NCBI GenBank assembly: GCA_946479985.1
Contig: CAMLIF010000078.1
Coordinates: 1 to 19,547 of the forward strand
DNA: 19,547 nucleotides
Direction of reading: 5' to 3'
Source of the DNA: an uncultured Flavobacteriales bacterium
GTDB lineage: Bacteria > Bacteroidota > Bacteroidia > Flavobacteriales > Crocinitomicaceae
Part shown: piece by piece, positions 1 to 8,145 of the stretch
Layout: each line of letters opens with the position of its first letter
How positions within the stretch are numbered: position 1 is the first letter of the stretch
Notes under the pieces: generated by a model
Told to the model about the DNA's origin: nothing
The model's database searches: none
What the model saw: the letters and a program-made list of their open reading frames with translations, nothing else
Program-made: the position numbers and the translations under genes

Positions 1-551
1 GATTATCGTACAGCCAAACGCAAAGCGGGGCTTACGCTTTGGTTCTTTCGGAAGTTGGAGGGAAACGCCGTTTACCCATTATTATTGGCGGTTTCGAAGC
101 TCAGGCTATCGCAATAGAATTGGAGAAAATGACTCCTACCCGACCTTTAACCCACGATTTATTCAAATCATTTGCAGTTTCCTTCGGAATTACCGTAAAA
201 GAAGTAGTGATCTACAATCTTCAGGAAGGAATCTTTTACGCAAAATTAGTTTGTGAGAAAGATGGTCAATTGTCGGATATAGATGCCCGTACTTCGGATG
301 CAATTGCTTTAGGAGTTCGTTTTAAAAGTCCTATTTACACGTTTGAATCCATACTAGCGTCTGCCGGAATTCTTTCCGATGAATTCATGGACGAAGACGA
401 CGAACCGGAAGAAGAAACAGAAATCGGCGAAAGCGAATTTGCAACTTCAACTGTTGAAGAACTGGAAGAACAACTAACTCAGGCTATTGATAACGAAGAC
501 TACGAACTTGCTTCAAAAATCCGCGACGAGATTAACAAGCGCTCACACTAA
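1..551 (+). CDS. Bifunctional nuclease family protein (DUF151/BFN domain) with C-terminal UVR motif, 5' truncated
   Basis: The reading frame is open from base 3 at the window edge, so the true start lies upstream. The first in-window codons read LSYSQTQSGAYALVLSEVGG, which is internal sequence of the family, so the TTG at 39 is not the start. The DUF151 core (RLPIIIGGFEAQAIAIELEK, then TPTRPLTHDLF and DARTSDAIALGVRF) covers about the first 115 visible residues. An acidic linker (DEDDEPEEETEIGESE) follows, then a UvrB/UvrC-type helical hairpin near the end (EELEEQLTQAIDNEDYELA). The family name comes from a plant protein reported to have RNase/DNase activity; the role in bacteria is not well established, and the UVR motif suggests protein-protein contact. 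The gene is probably cotranscribed with the permease gene 18 nt downstream. Family assignment is firm; function is not. Confidence 0.93.
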   Translation, partial: LSYSQTQSGAYALVLSEVGGKRRLPIIIGGFEAQAIAIELEKMTPTRPLTHDLFKSFAVSFGITVKEVVIYNLQEGIFYAKLVCEKDGQLSDIDARTSDAIALGVRFKSPIYTFESILASAGILSDEFMDEDDEPEEETEIGESEFATSTVEELEEQLTQAIDNEDYELASKIRDEINKRSH

Positions 552-569
552 CTAAAAAACACCCCTGCT

Positions 570-1949
570 ATGCCCCAACTATCGATTAAAAATCGGTTGA
601 TTACGATGAGTTTCCTCCAGTTTTTTGTCTGGGGAGCATGGCTGATCACTATTGCAAACTATTGGTTTGAAACCAAACAATGGGACGGAGCCGCTTTCGG
701 GGCAGTTTTTAGTACACTCGGATTTTCCTCACTGTTCATGCCAGCCATCACCGGAATCATTGCCGATAAATGGGTTCGCGCAGAACGATTATATGGAATC
801 TTACATTTTCTCGGTGGAATTGTCCTTTGCATTGTTCCATTTGCAAGTAACGAAACAGAGTTTTTCTGGATCATTTTCCTGGCCATGGTTTGTTACATGC
901 CAACAATTTCACTTTCAAATTCAATCGGCTACCACGTTCTAAAGAACAACAACTACGATGTCATTAAAGTATTTCCTCCGATCAGAGTATGGGGAACAGT
1001 TGGATTTATTGCTGCCATGTGGCTGGTAAATCTAACGGGCAACAAAGCTTCGTCAAATCAGTTCGTTATTGCCGGAATAGCAGGAATGTTGCTTGGATTA
1101 TACTCATTCACATTACCGAAATGTCCTCCGCATACTAAAAGATCGGAACAAAAATCGTGGAGTGAAGCCTTCGGTCTGGACGCTTTCAAACTGTTTTTAA
1201 ATTATAAAACAGCGTTGTTTTTCCTGTTCTCCATGATGCTCGGGGCCGCATTGCAATTAACGAATATGTATGGCGATGTTTACGTTTCTGAATTCGGGAA
1301 CTTCGGTAAATACCAGGGTTCATTGATTGTAGAAAAATCGACCATCGTCATGTCCATTTCGCAGATCTCGGAAACATTATTCATTCTTGCCATTCCTTTT
1401 TTCCTGAAAAGATTTGGGATAAAAAAGGTCATGCTGATTTCGATGCTTGCATGGGTCTTGCGTTTCGGTTTGCTAGCCTACGGAAATCCGGCCGACGGAC
1501 TTTGGATGATTGTTATGTCTTGTATTGTCTACGGTATGGCATTCGATTTCTTCAACGTATCGGGTTCGCTTTACATAGAAACAACTGTTAATTCAAAGAT
1601 TCGCTCTTCGGCACAAGGATTATTTATGATGATGACAAATGGTTTTGGAGCGGTAATGGGGAGCTTGGTAAGCGCTGCTTTAATTCAGCAATTCTTCACG
1701 TTAACATTTACCAATACCAAAAGTTTGACCAATTACCTGGGCATTGATTCATCCAATGAAATGTTCGGAAGACTTACCAAATTCGCGGATGTAACTGCAA
1801 ACGGTGAATTCACAAATGCTGTCACACTACGCGACTGGACTCCGATCTGGTTATCGTTTGCCACTTATGCTCTTGTGATAGCAATACTGTTTGCACTATT
1901 TTTCAGACACAAACATAATCCGGAAGAATTGAATGAAATTTCACACTAG
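570..1949 (+). CDS. nupG: NupG-type nucleoside:proton symporter (MFS)
   Basis: A 459-residue inner-membrane protein of the nucleoside:H+ symporter family, expected to import nucleosides for salvage. It is strongly NupG-like along its length: the N-terminus SFLQFFVWGAWL, the loop GIIADKWVRAERLYGI, FPPIRVWGTVGFI, LLGAALQLTNMYGD, IMSISQISETLFILAIPFFL and SAQGLFMMMTNGFGAVMGS. About 12 hydrophobic segments are visible. It differs from the E. coli protein as I remember it by roughly 40 extra residues between the last two helices (around residues 375-420, rich in N, T and F). The ATG at 570 lies 18 nt after the DUF151 stop with no promoter match between, so the two are probably one transcript. Substrate range cannot be read from sequence. 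Confidence 0.93.
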   Translation: MPQLSIKNRLITMSFLQFFVWGAWLITIANYWFETKQWDGAAFGAVFSTLGFSSLFMPAITGIIADKWVRAERLYGILHFLGGIVLCIVPFASNETEFFWIIFLAMVCYMPTISLSNSIGYHVLKNNNYDVIKVFPPIRVWGTVGFIAAMWLVNLTGNKASSNQFVIAGIAGMLLGLYSFTLPKCPPHTKRSEQKSWSEAFGLDAFKLFLNYKTALFFLFSMMLGAALQLTNMYGDVYVSEFGNFGKYQGSLIVEKSTIVMSISQISETLFILAIPFFLKRFGIKKVMLISMLAWVLRFGLLAYGNPADGLWMIVMSCIVYGMAFDFFNVSGSLYIETTVNSKIRSSAQGLFMMMTNGFGAVMGSLVSAALIQQFFTLTFTNTKSLTNYLGIDSSNEMFGRLTKFADVTANGEFTNAVTLRDWTPIWLSFATYALVIAILFALFFRHKHNPEELNEISH

Positions 1950-2008
1950 TAAAAGGTTTTAGCTCTTTATGTAGATTTAATTGTATTTTAACATTACGAT
2001 AATACTAC

Positions 2009-4069
2009 ATGAAAATAATTCTCTCCTTCACAACGCTGTTTTTCAGCGCAATAAGCTTTTGTCAAACCTTTAACGGTACCGGTGGAAACATCCTTGATAA
2101 TCAGACATTGACAAAAAACCTGACAGTTTCAGGTCTCCCTACAGTTCTCAATCAAAATACCTTTGGCCTGGAACAGGTTTGCCTGGATATTGATCATACA
2201 TGGGATGCCGATGTAACAGTTACGCTCCAATCGCCCGACGGAACTCAAATTGTTCTTTTCACCGGAATTGGCGGCGATGGAAATGATTTCAACAATACAT
2301 GTCTGCGTGGCGATGTTACTACTCAAATTTCTACTCAGGGCGCTCCGTTTAACGGAACTTTCAAACCAATGAACTCACTTGGAATTGCCAACAACGGACA
2401 AAACCCGAACGGTGTATGGCAACTTCTTGTAAACGATAACGCCAACGGGGACGAGGGAACGCTTAATAACTGGTCAATTACCTTTGGCTCTAATCCCGCC
2501 GAATATGTTCCGTTCACAGAAAGCAATCTTCCTATTGTATTAATTAATACAAACAATCAGAGTATTCCGGATGAGCCGAAATTACAGGCAGGAATGAAAA
2601 TCATAGATAACGGCCTGGGAAATATGAATCATGTTTCTGATGCTCCGAATGCTTACAACAACCTGATCGGAATTGAACGCAGAGGATCAAGCTCCGGAAG
2701 TTTTCCGCAAAAATCGTATGGTTTTGAAACCCGCGACATTAACGGAACACAAAAAGACACCATCATTTTGGAAATGCCAGAGGAACACGACTGGATTCTT
2801 TATGCACCATACGACGACAAAACATGCATGCGCAATATCGTTACCTATGAACTTGCAAATCAAATGGGGCATTACGCTTCGCGAACCAAACTCTGCGAAT
2901 TGATAATCAACGGCCAATACCAGGGAATTTACGTGGTAATGGAAAAAGTAAAGCGTGACGGAGACCGTGTAGATATTTCCAAATTACTGGAAACAGATAT
3001 TTCAGGAGACGATGTAACCGGAGGATATATTTTCAAGATCGATAAAACAACCGGAAACAATAACGACGGCTGGGTTTCAGGATTTCCGTCTGAAACCGGA
3101 AGTAACATCAACTTCATTTATCACTATCCGAAATCAGATGTGATTGTCCCGCAGCAGCAGGATTACATTCAGGCTTATGTTGATTCATTTGAAACTGCAT
3201 TAGCAGGACCAGATTTCACAAATCCGGTTTTGGGTTATAAAAACTTCTCCGTTCCTGAAACGTTCATTGATTTCTTTATCCTGAACGAAATCAGCAAGAA
3301 TGTAGACGGCTACCGATTGAGTACTTACATCCACAAAGAAAAAGATTCGAAAGGCGGAAAATTACGCATGGGTCCTATGTGGGATTTCAACCTGGCGTGG
3401 TGGAATGCAGATTATTGTGACGGGGACATAAGCACAGGCTGGGCATACGAATTCGGTGACGTTTGTGGCGGCGATGGTTTCCAGATCCCAACCTGGTGGT
3501 CGAGATTATTGGAAGACGAATGGTACCAGGATGAATTAAAATGCCGTTGGACCACTTTGCGTCAGGGAATGCTTTCAAATGACTCACTTTTTGCAAAAAT
3601 AGATTCGCTTGCTTTGTACATGGATTTGGCAAAAGACCGTCATTTTGAACAATGGCCAATCCTGGGAGAATATACCTGGCCGAATCCAAGTCCTATTCCG
3701 GCAGATTATCCGGGAGAAATCAATGCGCTGAAAACATGGATTATTTCTCGTACAACCTGGCTGGACAATAATATTCCCGGAACATGTCATTTAGGATTAG
3801 TAGAAAACGAAATTGCTTCACTGAACGCTTATCCGAATCCGTTTACAGATCAAATCAACGTTTCCTGGTTTTCAGCCGGATTAAACGATGCTTCTATTCT
3901 TGTATATGATATGCAGGGCAAAGTAATGGCTTCAGAGCAGGTACTTTCAAACTATGGCATGAACAAGATTCAGTTGAGTAACTTCAGCCAGAAGTTAAAT
4001 GCAGGAATGTATTGGATCGAAATTCAGGAAGGAGCTTCTGTGAGTAGAATTAAGGTTGTGAAAAACTAA
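2009..4069 (+). CDS. Secreted P-domain/CotH kinase-like protein with T9SS type A sorting domain
   Basis: A 686-residue protein built from four parts. (1) A signal peptide, residues 1-19, ending SFCQ. (2) A proprotein-convertase P-domain-like beta module, about 20-160 (DIDHTWDADVTVTLQSPDG, NGVWQLLVNDNANGDEGTL, NNWSITFG). (3) A CotH-like region, about 175-592, with RRGSSSGSFPQKSYGFE, HDWILYAPYDDKTCMRN, GQYQGIYVVMEKVKRD and GGYIFKID, then NVD at 431-433 and GPMWDFN at 455-461, the likely catalytic and metal-binding acids. (4) A T9SS C-terminal domain, about 604-686, beginning NAYPNPFTDQINV. CotH proteins include atypical protein kinases (Bacillus spore-coat CotH), but many bacterial members are untested. 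The protein is expected to cross the outer membrane through T9SS and stay on the surface or be released. TAGATTTA at 1972-1979 is a weak promoter candidate. Substrate is unknown. Confidence 0.92.
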   Translation: MKIILSFTTLFFSAISFCQTFNGTGGNILDNQTLTKNLTVSGLPTVLNQNTFGLEQVCLDIDHTWDADVTVTLQSPDGTQIVLFTGIGGDGNDFNNTCLRGDVTTQISTQGAPFNGTFKPMNSLGIANNGQNPNGVWQLLVNDNANGDEGTLNNWSITFGSNPAEYVPFTESNLPIVLINTNNQSIPDEPKLQAGMKIIDNGLGNMNHVSDAPNAYNNLIGIERRGSSSGSFPQKSYGFETRDINGTQKDTIILEMPEEHDWILYAPYDDKTCMRNIVTYELANQMGHYASRTKLCELIINGQYQGIYVVMEKVKRDGDRVDISKLLETDISGDDVTGGYIFKIDKTTGNNNDGWVSGFPSETGSNINFIYHYPKSDVIVPQQQDYIQAYVDSFETALAGPDFTNPVLGYKNFSVPETFIDFFILNEISKNVDGYRLSTYIHKEKDSKGGKLRMGPMWDFNLAWWNADYCDGDISTGWAYEFGDVCGGDGFQIPTWWSRLLEDEWYQDELKCRWTTLRQGMLSNDSLFAKIDSLALYMDLAKDRHFEQWPILGEYTWPNPSPIPADYPGEINALKTWIISRTTWLDNNIPGTCHLGLVENEIASLNAYPNPFTDQINVSWFSAGLNDASILVYDMQGKVMASEQVLSNYGMNKIQLSNFSQKLNAGMYWIEIQEGASVSRIKVVKN

Positions 4070-4098
4070 ATCAGGCAAAATTATTTCCCGCGGACGGG

Positions 4099-4116
4099 CA
4101 CAGAAGATCACAGAAG
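4099..4116. repeat. Short tandem direct repeat CACAGAAG x2
   Basis: CACAGAAG occurs at 4099-4106 and again at 4109-4116, separated by AT, in the noncoding gap after the CotH-like gene. It may be a fragment of an intergenic repeat, but two 8-mers could also arise by chance. Confidence 0.4.
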
Positions 4117-4154
4117 TCTTTAATGGTTGTTTTTTAGAACGCTCTAGTTGTCTT

Positions 4155-4170
4155 GTTCATCCTTGTGAAC
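4155..4170. terminator. Weak hairpin between convergent genes
   Basis: GTTCA (4155-4159) and TGAAC (4166-4170) form a 5-bp stem with a 6-nt loop, between the CotH-like gene (+) and the small unknown gene ending at 4240 (-). There is no clear U-tract on either side, so terminator function is only a possibility. It is the best candidate in the 170-bp gap, which also holds a short direct repeat at 4099-4116. Confidence 0.25.
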
Positions 4171-4239
4171 ATTTCTATATTGGGAACATTTGACTGATTA
4201 GCATCATGCATTGTTAGCAGCAATAATTAAAATATCAGA

Positions 4240-4533
4240 TTATGGCCAAACGAACTCTTTGGCTTTAGGGCTTTCGGGATCGAACCATTCATGCGCTGAT
4301 TCTTTGTAAATAGGAGTTCCATCTTTATTTATCCGAATCAAAATCATGTCACCTACAGGAGCCCCGTGCAGATATCGTAAACGACCAACAGAATCATACT
4401 TGATTTTATTGTTGTTAAGCAGAGATTCAATCTTAGGGAAATAAATAATGTTTTCTTTTGAAAGTTTAACACGCGGCAATGGTTCCTTAACTTCATTCAA
4501 TTTGCCGCCAAAGATGTTTTTTAAAAATGACAT
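4240..4533 (-). CDS. Small conserved-looking protein of unknown function
   Basis: I chose the ATG at 4533 (97 residues, beginning MSFLKNIFGGK). An in-frame ATG at 4557 would add MSHLNLLL but would place the start only 15 nt from the upstream gene's stop. No domain is recognised. There is no signal peptide or long membrane segment. The C-terminal half looks like one folded domain, with LRYLHGAPVGDMILIRINKDGTP and EWFDPESPKAKEF. It lies 38 nt downstream of the exported protein gene on the same strand, with no promoter match between, so the two may be one transcript. The reading frame is probably real because it is compact, amphipathic and has no competing frame on the other strand. Confidence 0.65.
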   Translation of the reverse strand: MSFLKNIFGGKLNEVKEPLPRVKLSKENIIYFPKIESLLNNNKIKYDSVGRLRYLHGAPVGDMILIRINKDGTPIYKESAHEWFDPESPKAKEFVWP

Positions 4534-4571
4534 TAATAGCAAGTTTAAATGAGACATGAAATTGTCACTAA

Positions 4572-4961
4572 CTAATTGCTTTTATTAAGCACGCACTGAG
4601 GTTGTGGATAGAAACCTTTTCGTTGGATGGTCTTTGCTTTTTTGTCTAAGATCAGTTCTTCGTATACCAATTGGTTCGGATAATCAACCTGAAGTACAAA
4701 TGTGCTTTTTGTTTCAGCGGTAATACGATAAACACCTTCTGTCTTCGTACTCCCGATTTGCTCTTCAGCTTTGTTTCCCGGAAGAATCACGATGGTAATC
4801 ATTGCCTGCTCAACATTCAGTATCTGTTCTCCGGCAAGAATAGAATAACCCGGTAATGTTCCTGAAAATGTGCCTAGGTACTTTTTCTTCAAAGCCTGAC
4901 CATGAGCCTGCATTCCGATCAAACAAAAAAGTAAAGAAGAAAAAAGAGCTCGTTTCAGCAT
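4572..4961 (-). CDS. Exported protein of unknown function
   Basis: A 129-residue protein from the ATG at 4961. The frame is open further upstream (to 5075), but the ATG at 4961 begins a clear signal peptide (MLKRALFSSLLFCLIGMQAHGQA) and sits 22 nt after a perfect TATTTTTG promoter element on the same strand (4991-4984), which rules out starts further upstream. Cleavage is expected after AHG or AHGQA, leaving about 107 residues of alternating hydrophobic and polar character, suggesting a small beta-rich periplasmic or outer-membrane-associated domain (YLGTFSGTLPGY, MITIVILPGN, STFVLQVDYPN). There is no lipobox. The only cysteines are in the signal peptide and near the C-terminus (PQCVLNKSN). 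No family is recognised. Confidence 0.75.
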   Translation of the reverse strand: MLKRALFSSLLFCLIGMQAHGQALKKKYLGTFSGTLPGYSILAGEQILNVEQAMITIVILPGNKAEEQIGSTKTEGVYRITAETKSTFVLQVDYPNQLVYEELILDKKAKTIQRKGFYPQPQCVLNKSN

Positions 4962-4983
4962 TGCAGAGTTGTAAGGTTTTGAG

Positions 4984-4991
4984 CAAAAATA
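4984..4991 (-). promoter_or_regulatory. Bacteroidota -7 element TATTTTTG
   Basis: On the minus strand the sequence reads TATTTTTG, a full match to TAnnTTTG, ending 22 nt before the ATG at 4961. I find no clear TTG at the usual -33 distance. Its position supports the shorter, signal-peptide start of the exported protein. Confidence 0.5.
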
Positions 4992-5085
4992 GAAGAAAAA
5001 GCGATCGCCACGGCACATCGATGTGAATGTATTCAACATTTCACACGAATTATCAACGCTTGCTGTTTCCTGCAATCAGAATCCC

Positions 5086-5093
5086 TAAATTTG
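5086..5093 (+). promoter_or_regulatory. Bacteroidota -7 element of thyA, TAAATTTG
   Basis: TAAATTTG matches TAnnTTTG exactly. The nearest upstream TTG (5060-5062) gives a 23-bp spacer, longer than the ideal. Transcription would begin about 13-15 nt before the thyA ATG at 5112 and downstream of the alternative TTG at 5091, so this element decides the start codon. Confidence 0.6.
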
Positions 5094-5111
5094 TGTCAAG
5101 TTCAAAACAAG

Positions 5112-5906
5112 ATGAAGCAATACCACAAACTTTTAGAGCATATTTTAGAGAACGGTACCCTGAAAGGCGATCGTACCGGAACCGGAACGCTTTCAACTTT
5201 CGGATACCAGATGCGTTTCGATCTGAGCGAAGGATTTCCGGTTCTTACAACAAAGAAATTGCACCTTCGTTCAATCATTCATGAATTGTTGTGGTTTTTA
5301 AAAGGTGATTCGAACATTCAGTACCTGAAAGAAAACATTGTTTCAATCTGGGACGAATGGGCGGATGAGAATGGAGATCTTGGTCCGGTTTACGGAGTTC
5401 AGTGGCGTTCATGGCCTTGTCCTGACGGAACAACCATTGACCAGATCTCAAACCTGATTGATCAGATCAAAAAGAACCCGAATTCACGCCGTTTACTGGT
5501 AAATGCATGGAATGTGGCTTTGGTGGACCAAATGGCTTTACCTCCTTGTCATACGATGTTCCAGTTCTACGTTGCAGATGGTAAATTGAGCTGTCAGTTG
5601 TATCAGCGCTCTGCAGACACGTTTTTGGGTGTGCCGTTTAACATTGCATCTTATGCGTTGTTGACCATGATGATAGCACAAGTCTGCGATTTGGAACCGG
5701 GAGAATTCATTCATACTCTTGGTGATGCACATTTATACACGAACCATTTGGATCAGGCGAAATTGCAACTGGAACGTGATTTCAGAACACTTCCAACGAT
5801 GAAGATCAATCCGAATATAAAAGACATTTTCGGGTTCACATACGAAGATTTCGAATTAGTGAATTATGATCCGCACCCAACTATTAAAGCACCGATAGCG
5901 GTTTGA
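5112..5906 (+). CDS. thyA: Thymidylate synthase (ThyA)
   Basis: Converts dUMP to dTMP using 5,10-methylenetetrahydrofolate, in the cytoplasm. From the ATG at 5112 the protein is 264 residues, the same length as E. coli ThyA, and key residues fall at the same numbers: Arg21 (GDRTGTGT), Arg126-Arg127 (NSRRLL), catalytic Cys146 ([12 protein letters not shown]) and the [18 protein letters not shown] nucleotide-binding segment. The C-terminus KAPIAV is the conserved closing tail. An in-frame TTG at 5091 would add seven residues but overlaps the predicted promoter, so it was rejected. No folA follows; the gene ends at a strong terminator. There is no sign of truncation. Confidence 0.98.
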   Translation: MKQYHKLLEHILENGTLKGDRTGTGTLSTFGYQMRFDLSEGFPVLTTKKLHLRSIIHELLWFLKGDSNIQYLKENIVSIWDEWADENGDLGPVYGVQWRSWPCPDGTTIDQISNLIDQIKKNPNSRRLLVNAWNVALVDQMALPPCHTMFQFYVADGKLSCQLYQRSADTFLGVPFNIASYALLTMMIAQVCDLEPGEFIHTLGDAHLYTNHLDQAKLQLERDFRTLPTMKINPNIKDIFGFTYEDFELVNYDPHPTIKAPIAV

Positions 5907-5908
5907 TT

Positions 5909-5950
5909 AAAACAAGTCGGGGCGAATAATTATTCGCCCCGACTTGTTTT
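5909..5950. terminator. Bidirectional intrinsic terminator between thyA and recQ
   Basis: A perfect inverted repeat pairs 5909-5928 with 5931-5950 (20 bp, loop AT at 5929-5930; in RNA the innermost A/T pairs would probably open). The core is GTCGGGGCGAATA. It ends in TTTTT on the plus strand and has AAAA at the left edge, giving a U-run on the minus strand as well. It begins 3 nt after the thyA stop and ends 11 nt before the recQ stop, so it can terminate both convergent transcripts. Confidence 0.92.
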
Positions 5951-5961
5951 TATAAGATTTA

Positions 5962-8145
5962 TTAATTAGCCATTTCACTCATAAACTTAATGCGCATTAA
6001 GCGCAATTCCTCTTCGGTATAATCACCGTCAAATTCATGGTAAGCCGTGCTTAAATCGTCCGTTTCCGCTTCCGTGAAGTAATCATAGATTTCTTCCTGG
6101 TTCTCCGGATCTAAAATATCGTCGATGTAGTAATTGATATTAACCCGTGTTCCGGATGAAACTATTGCTTCAATTTCCTCAATGACTTCATTCATTGATT
6201 TCCCCTGGGCACGACCTATATCTTCCAACGGAAGTTTGCGGTCGATATTCTGGATCAGCTGAACTTTTAATCCGGATTTATTGATCAACGATTTAACCAC
6301 CAGGTCATTCGGACGGTCAATATCGTTTTCTTCCACGTAACTTGCAATCAGCGCAATGAACGGTTCGCCATAACGCTGTGCCTTTCCTGATCCAACTCCA
6401 ATACAATTTGTTAGTTCATCAATTGTAATCGGGTACTGGAAACACATGTCTTTCAATGACGGTTCCTGGAAAATAACAAACGGTGGAATTCCGTTTTGCT
6501 TGGAGATTCCTTTTCTGAGATCAACCAGCAAACCGTATAACACTTCATCAAAAGCACCTCCTTTTCCGCTCATTACCGATGAATCGTCATCATCATTTGC
6601 AGAATAATCGTGTTGTTTCAATAAAATAAACGATTCCGGATTTGCCAAAAACTTACGTCCGTTTTCAGTAAACTTCAGAGTTCCGTATGTCTCAATGTCT
6701 TTATACAACAGACCTCCAACAACTGTTTGTCTGATCACTGCATTCCAGAAGTGCTCGTCTTTTTCCTTACCGCAGCCAAAACTTTCCATCAGATCATGAC
6801 TGTAGCTTTTCATTTCTGCAGTTATTGCGCCATGAAGGAAGGAACAAACATGTTTCGATTTCTGCTGTTCATGCAGAGCATCTACTACTTGCAGCAATTG
6901 CGCAACATACTCCTGCCCTTCGAAACGTTCCCTCGGATGCTTACAGTTGTCGCACATTTCATTACATCCTCTTTCATCAAATGTTTCACCGAAATAATGA
7001 AGAATGAATTTCCTGCGACAAACAGAAGTTTCCGAATAAGAAACAATCTCATTCAGCAGTTGTTTTCCAATCTCCTGTTCTGCAACCGGTTTCCCTTGGA
7101 GGAATTTTTCCAGTTTCTCAATATCCTTGTAGCTATAGAATGTAATACACTCCCCTACTCCGCCATCTCTACCGGCCCGACCGGTTTCCTGGTAGTAACT
7201 TTCAAGCGATTTCGGAATATCGTGATGGATCACAAATCGCACATCCGGTTTATCGATTCCCATTCCAAAGGCGATGGTAGCAACAATTACATCTGTTTCT
7301 TCCATCAGGAACATGTCCTGATGCCGGGCACGAGTGGTTGCATCCAATCCGGCATGATATGCCAGAGCGTTGATTCCGTTTACCTGAAGTAGTTCGGCTA
7401 TTTCTTCTACTTTCTTTCGCGAAAGACAATAGATAATACCTGATTTCCCTTCGCGTTGACGAATATATTTAATGATTTCTTTTTCTACCTGTCGTTTCGG
7501 ACGGATCTCATAATACAAATTATCTCTGTTGAAGGATGATTTGTAAAGGGTAGCATCCAGCATGTTCAGGTTCTTTTGAATATCCAATTGAACCTTAGGA
7601 GTTGCTGTTGCCGTAAGAGCGATGATCGGTACTTTTGAAATACGTTCAAAGATTTCTCTTAACCTGCGGTATTCCGGTCTGAAATCATGTCCCCATTCCG
7701 AAATACAATGCGCCTCGTCAATAGCGAAAAACGAAATCGGAACCGAGGTCAAAAACTCAATATTCTCTTCTTTCGTAAGCGATTCGGGAGCAACGTACAA
7801 AAGCTTTGTTTTTCCTTCCTGGATATCTTCCTTTACGCGATTGATCTCTGATTTACTTAAGGATGAATTAAGAAAATGTGCAACCGAATTGTGATCACTC
7901 ACATTCCTTATAGCATCAACCTGATTTTTCATCAGCGCAATCAGTGGCGATACGATAATTGCGGTGCCGTCTAAAATAAGTGCAGGTAATTGATAACAAA
8001 GTGATTTACCACCTCCCGTAGGCATGATTACAAATGTATTTTGTTTGTTCAATACATTGGTAATGATGGCTTCCTGATGGCCTTTAAAACTGTCAAAGCC
8101 GAAAAACGTTCGTAGGGCAACCTTCAAATCTGTTGTTTGCTCCAT
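5962..8145 (-). CDS. recQ: ATP-dependent DNA helicase RecQ
   Basis: A 3'-5' SF2 DNA helicase in recombination and replication-fork repair. From the ATG at 8145 it has 727 residues. Domains in order: helicase core with Walker A GGGKSLCYQ (about 44-52), DEAH (143-146), HDFRPEYRRL, LTATATP, IIYCLSRKKVEE, and motifs V/VI IAFGMGIDKPDV and YYQETGRAGRDG; the RecQ zinc site with Cys at about 376, 394, 398 and 401; the RQC winged helix (about 405-510); HRDC (about 530-612); and a C-terminal helical/HTH extension (about 615-727). A TTG at 8157 would add four residues and is less likely. AATTTTTG (8162-8155, minus strand), one mismatch from the -7 consensus, lies 9 nt before the ATG. It is convergent with thyA and divergent from tatC. 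All helicase motifs are intact. Confidence 0.97.
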   Translation of the reverse strand: MEQTTDLKVALRTFFGFDSFKGHQEAIITNVLNKQNTFVIMPTGGGKSLCYQLPALILDGTAIIVSPLIALMKNQVDAIRNVSDHNSVAHFLNSSLSKSEINRVKEDIQEGKTKLLYVAPESLTKEENIEFLTSVPISFFAIDEAHCISEWGHDFRPEYRRLREIFERISKVPIIALTATATPKVQLDIQKNLNMLDATLYKSSFNRDNLYYEIRPKRQVEKEIIKYIRQREGKSGIIYCLSRKKVEEIAELLQVNGINALAYHAGLDATTRARHQDMFLMEETDVIVATIAFGMGIDKPDVRFVIHHDIPKSLESYYQETGRAGRDGGVGECITFYSYKDIEKLEKFLQGKPVAEQEIGKQLLNEIVSYSETSVCRRKFILHYFGETFDERGCNEMCDNCKHPRERFEGQEYVAQLLQVVDALHEQQKSKHVCSFLHGAITAEMKSYSHDLMESFGCGKEKDEHFWNAVIRQTVVGGLLYKDIETYGTLKFTENGRKFLANPESFILLKQHDYSANDDDDSSVMSGKGGAFDEVLYGLLVDLRKGISKQNGIPPFVIFQEPSLKDMCFQYPITIDELTNCIGVGSGKAQRYGEPFIALIASYVEENDIDRPNDLVVKSLINKSGLKVQLIQNIDRKLPLEDIGRAQGKSMNEVIEEIEAIVSSGTRVNINYYIDDILDPENQEEIYDYFTEAETDDLSTAYHEFDGDYTEEELRLMRIKFMSEMAN

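Noticed and set aside
39..41. TTG as the start of the DUF151 gene
   Set aside because: The frame is open to the window edge and the upstream residues (SYSQTQSGAYA) belong to the conserved domain, so the gene is truncated by the window.
4070..4239. A small gene in the gap after the CotH-like gene
   Set aside because: No frame of useful length with a start and coding-like composition was seen; only a short direct repeat and a weak hairpin are present.
5091..5111. Longer thyA start at TTG 5091
   Set aside because: It overlaps the TAAATTTG promoter element, and the ATG at 5112 gives the exact family length and residue numbering.
6727..7392. 221-codon open frame on the plus strand opposite recQ
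   Set aside because: It lies antisense to conserved RecQ helicase motifs and encodes low-complexity Cys/Phe-rich sequence; it is a shadow of recQ.
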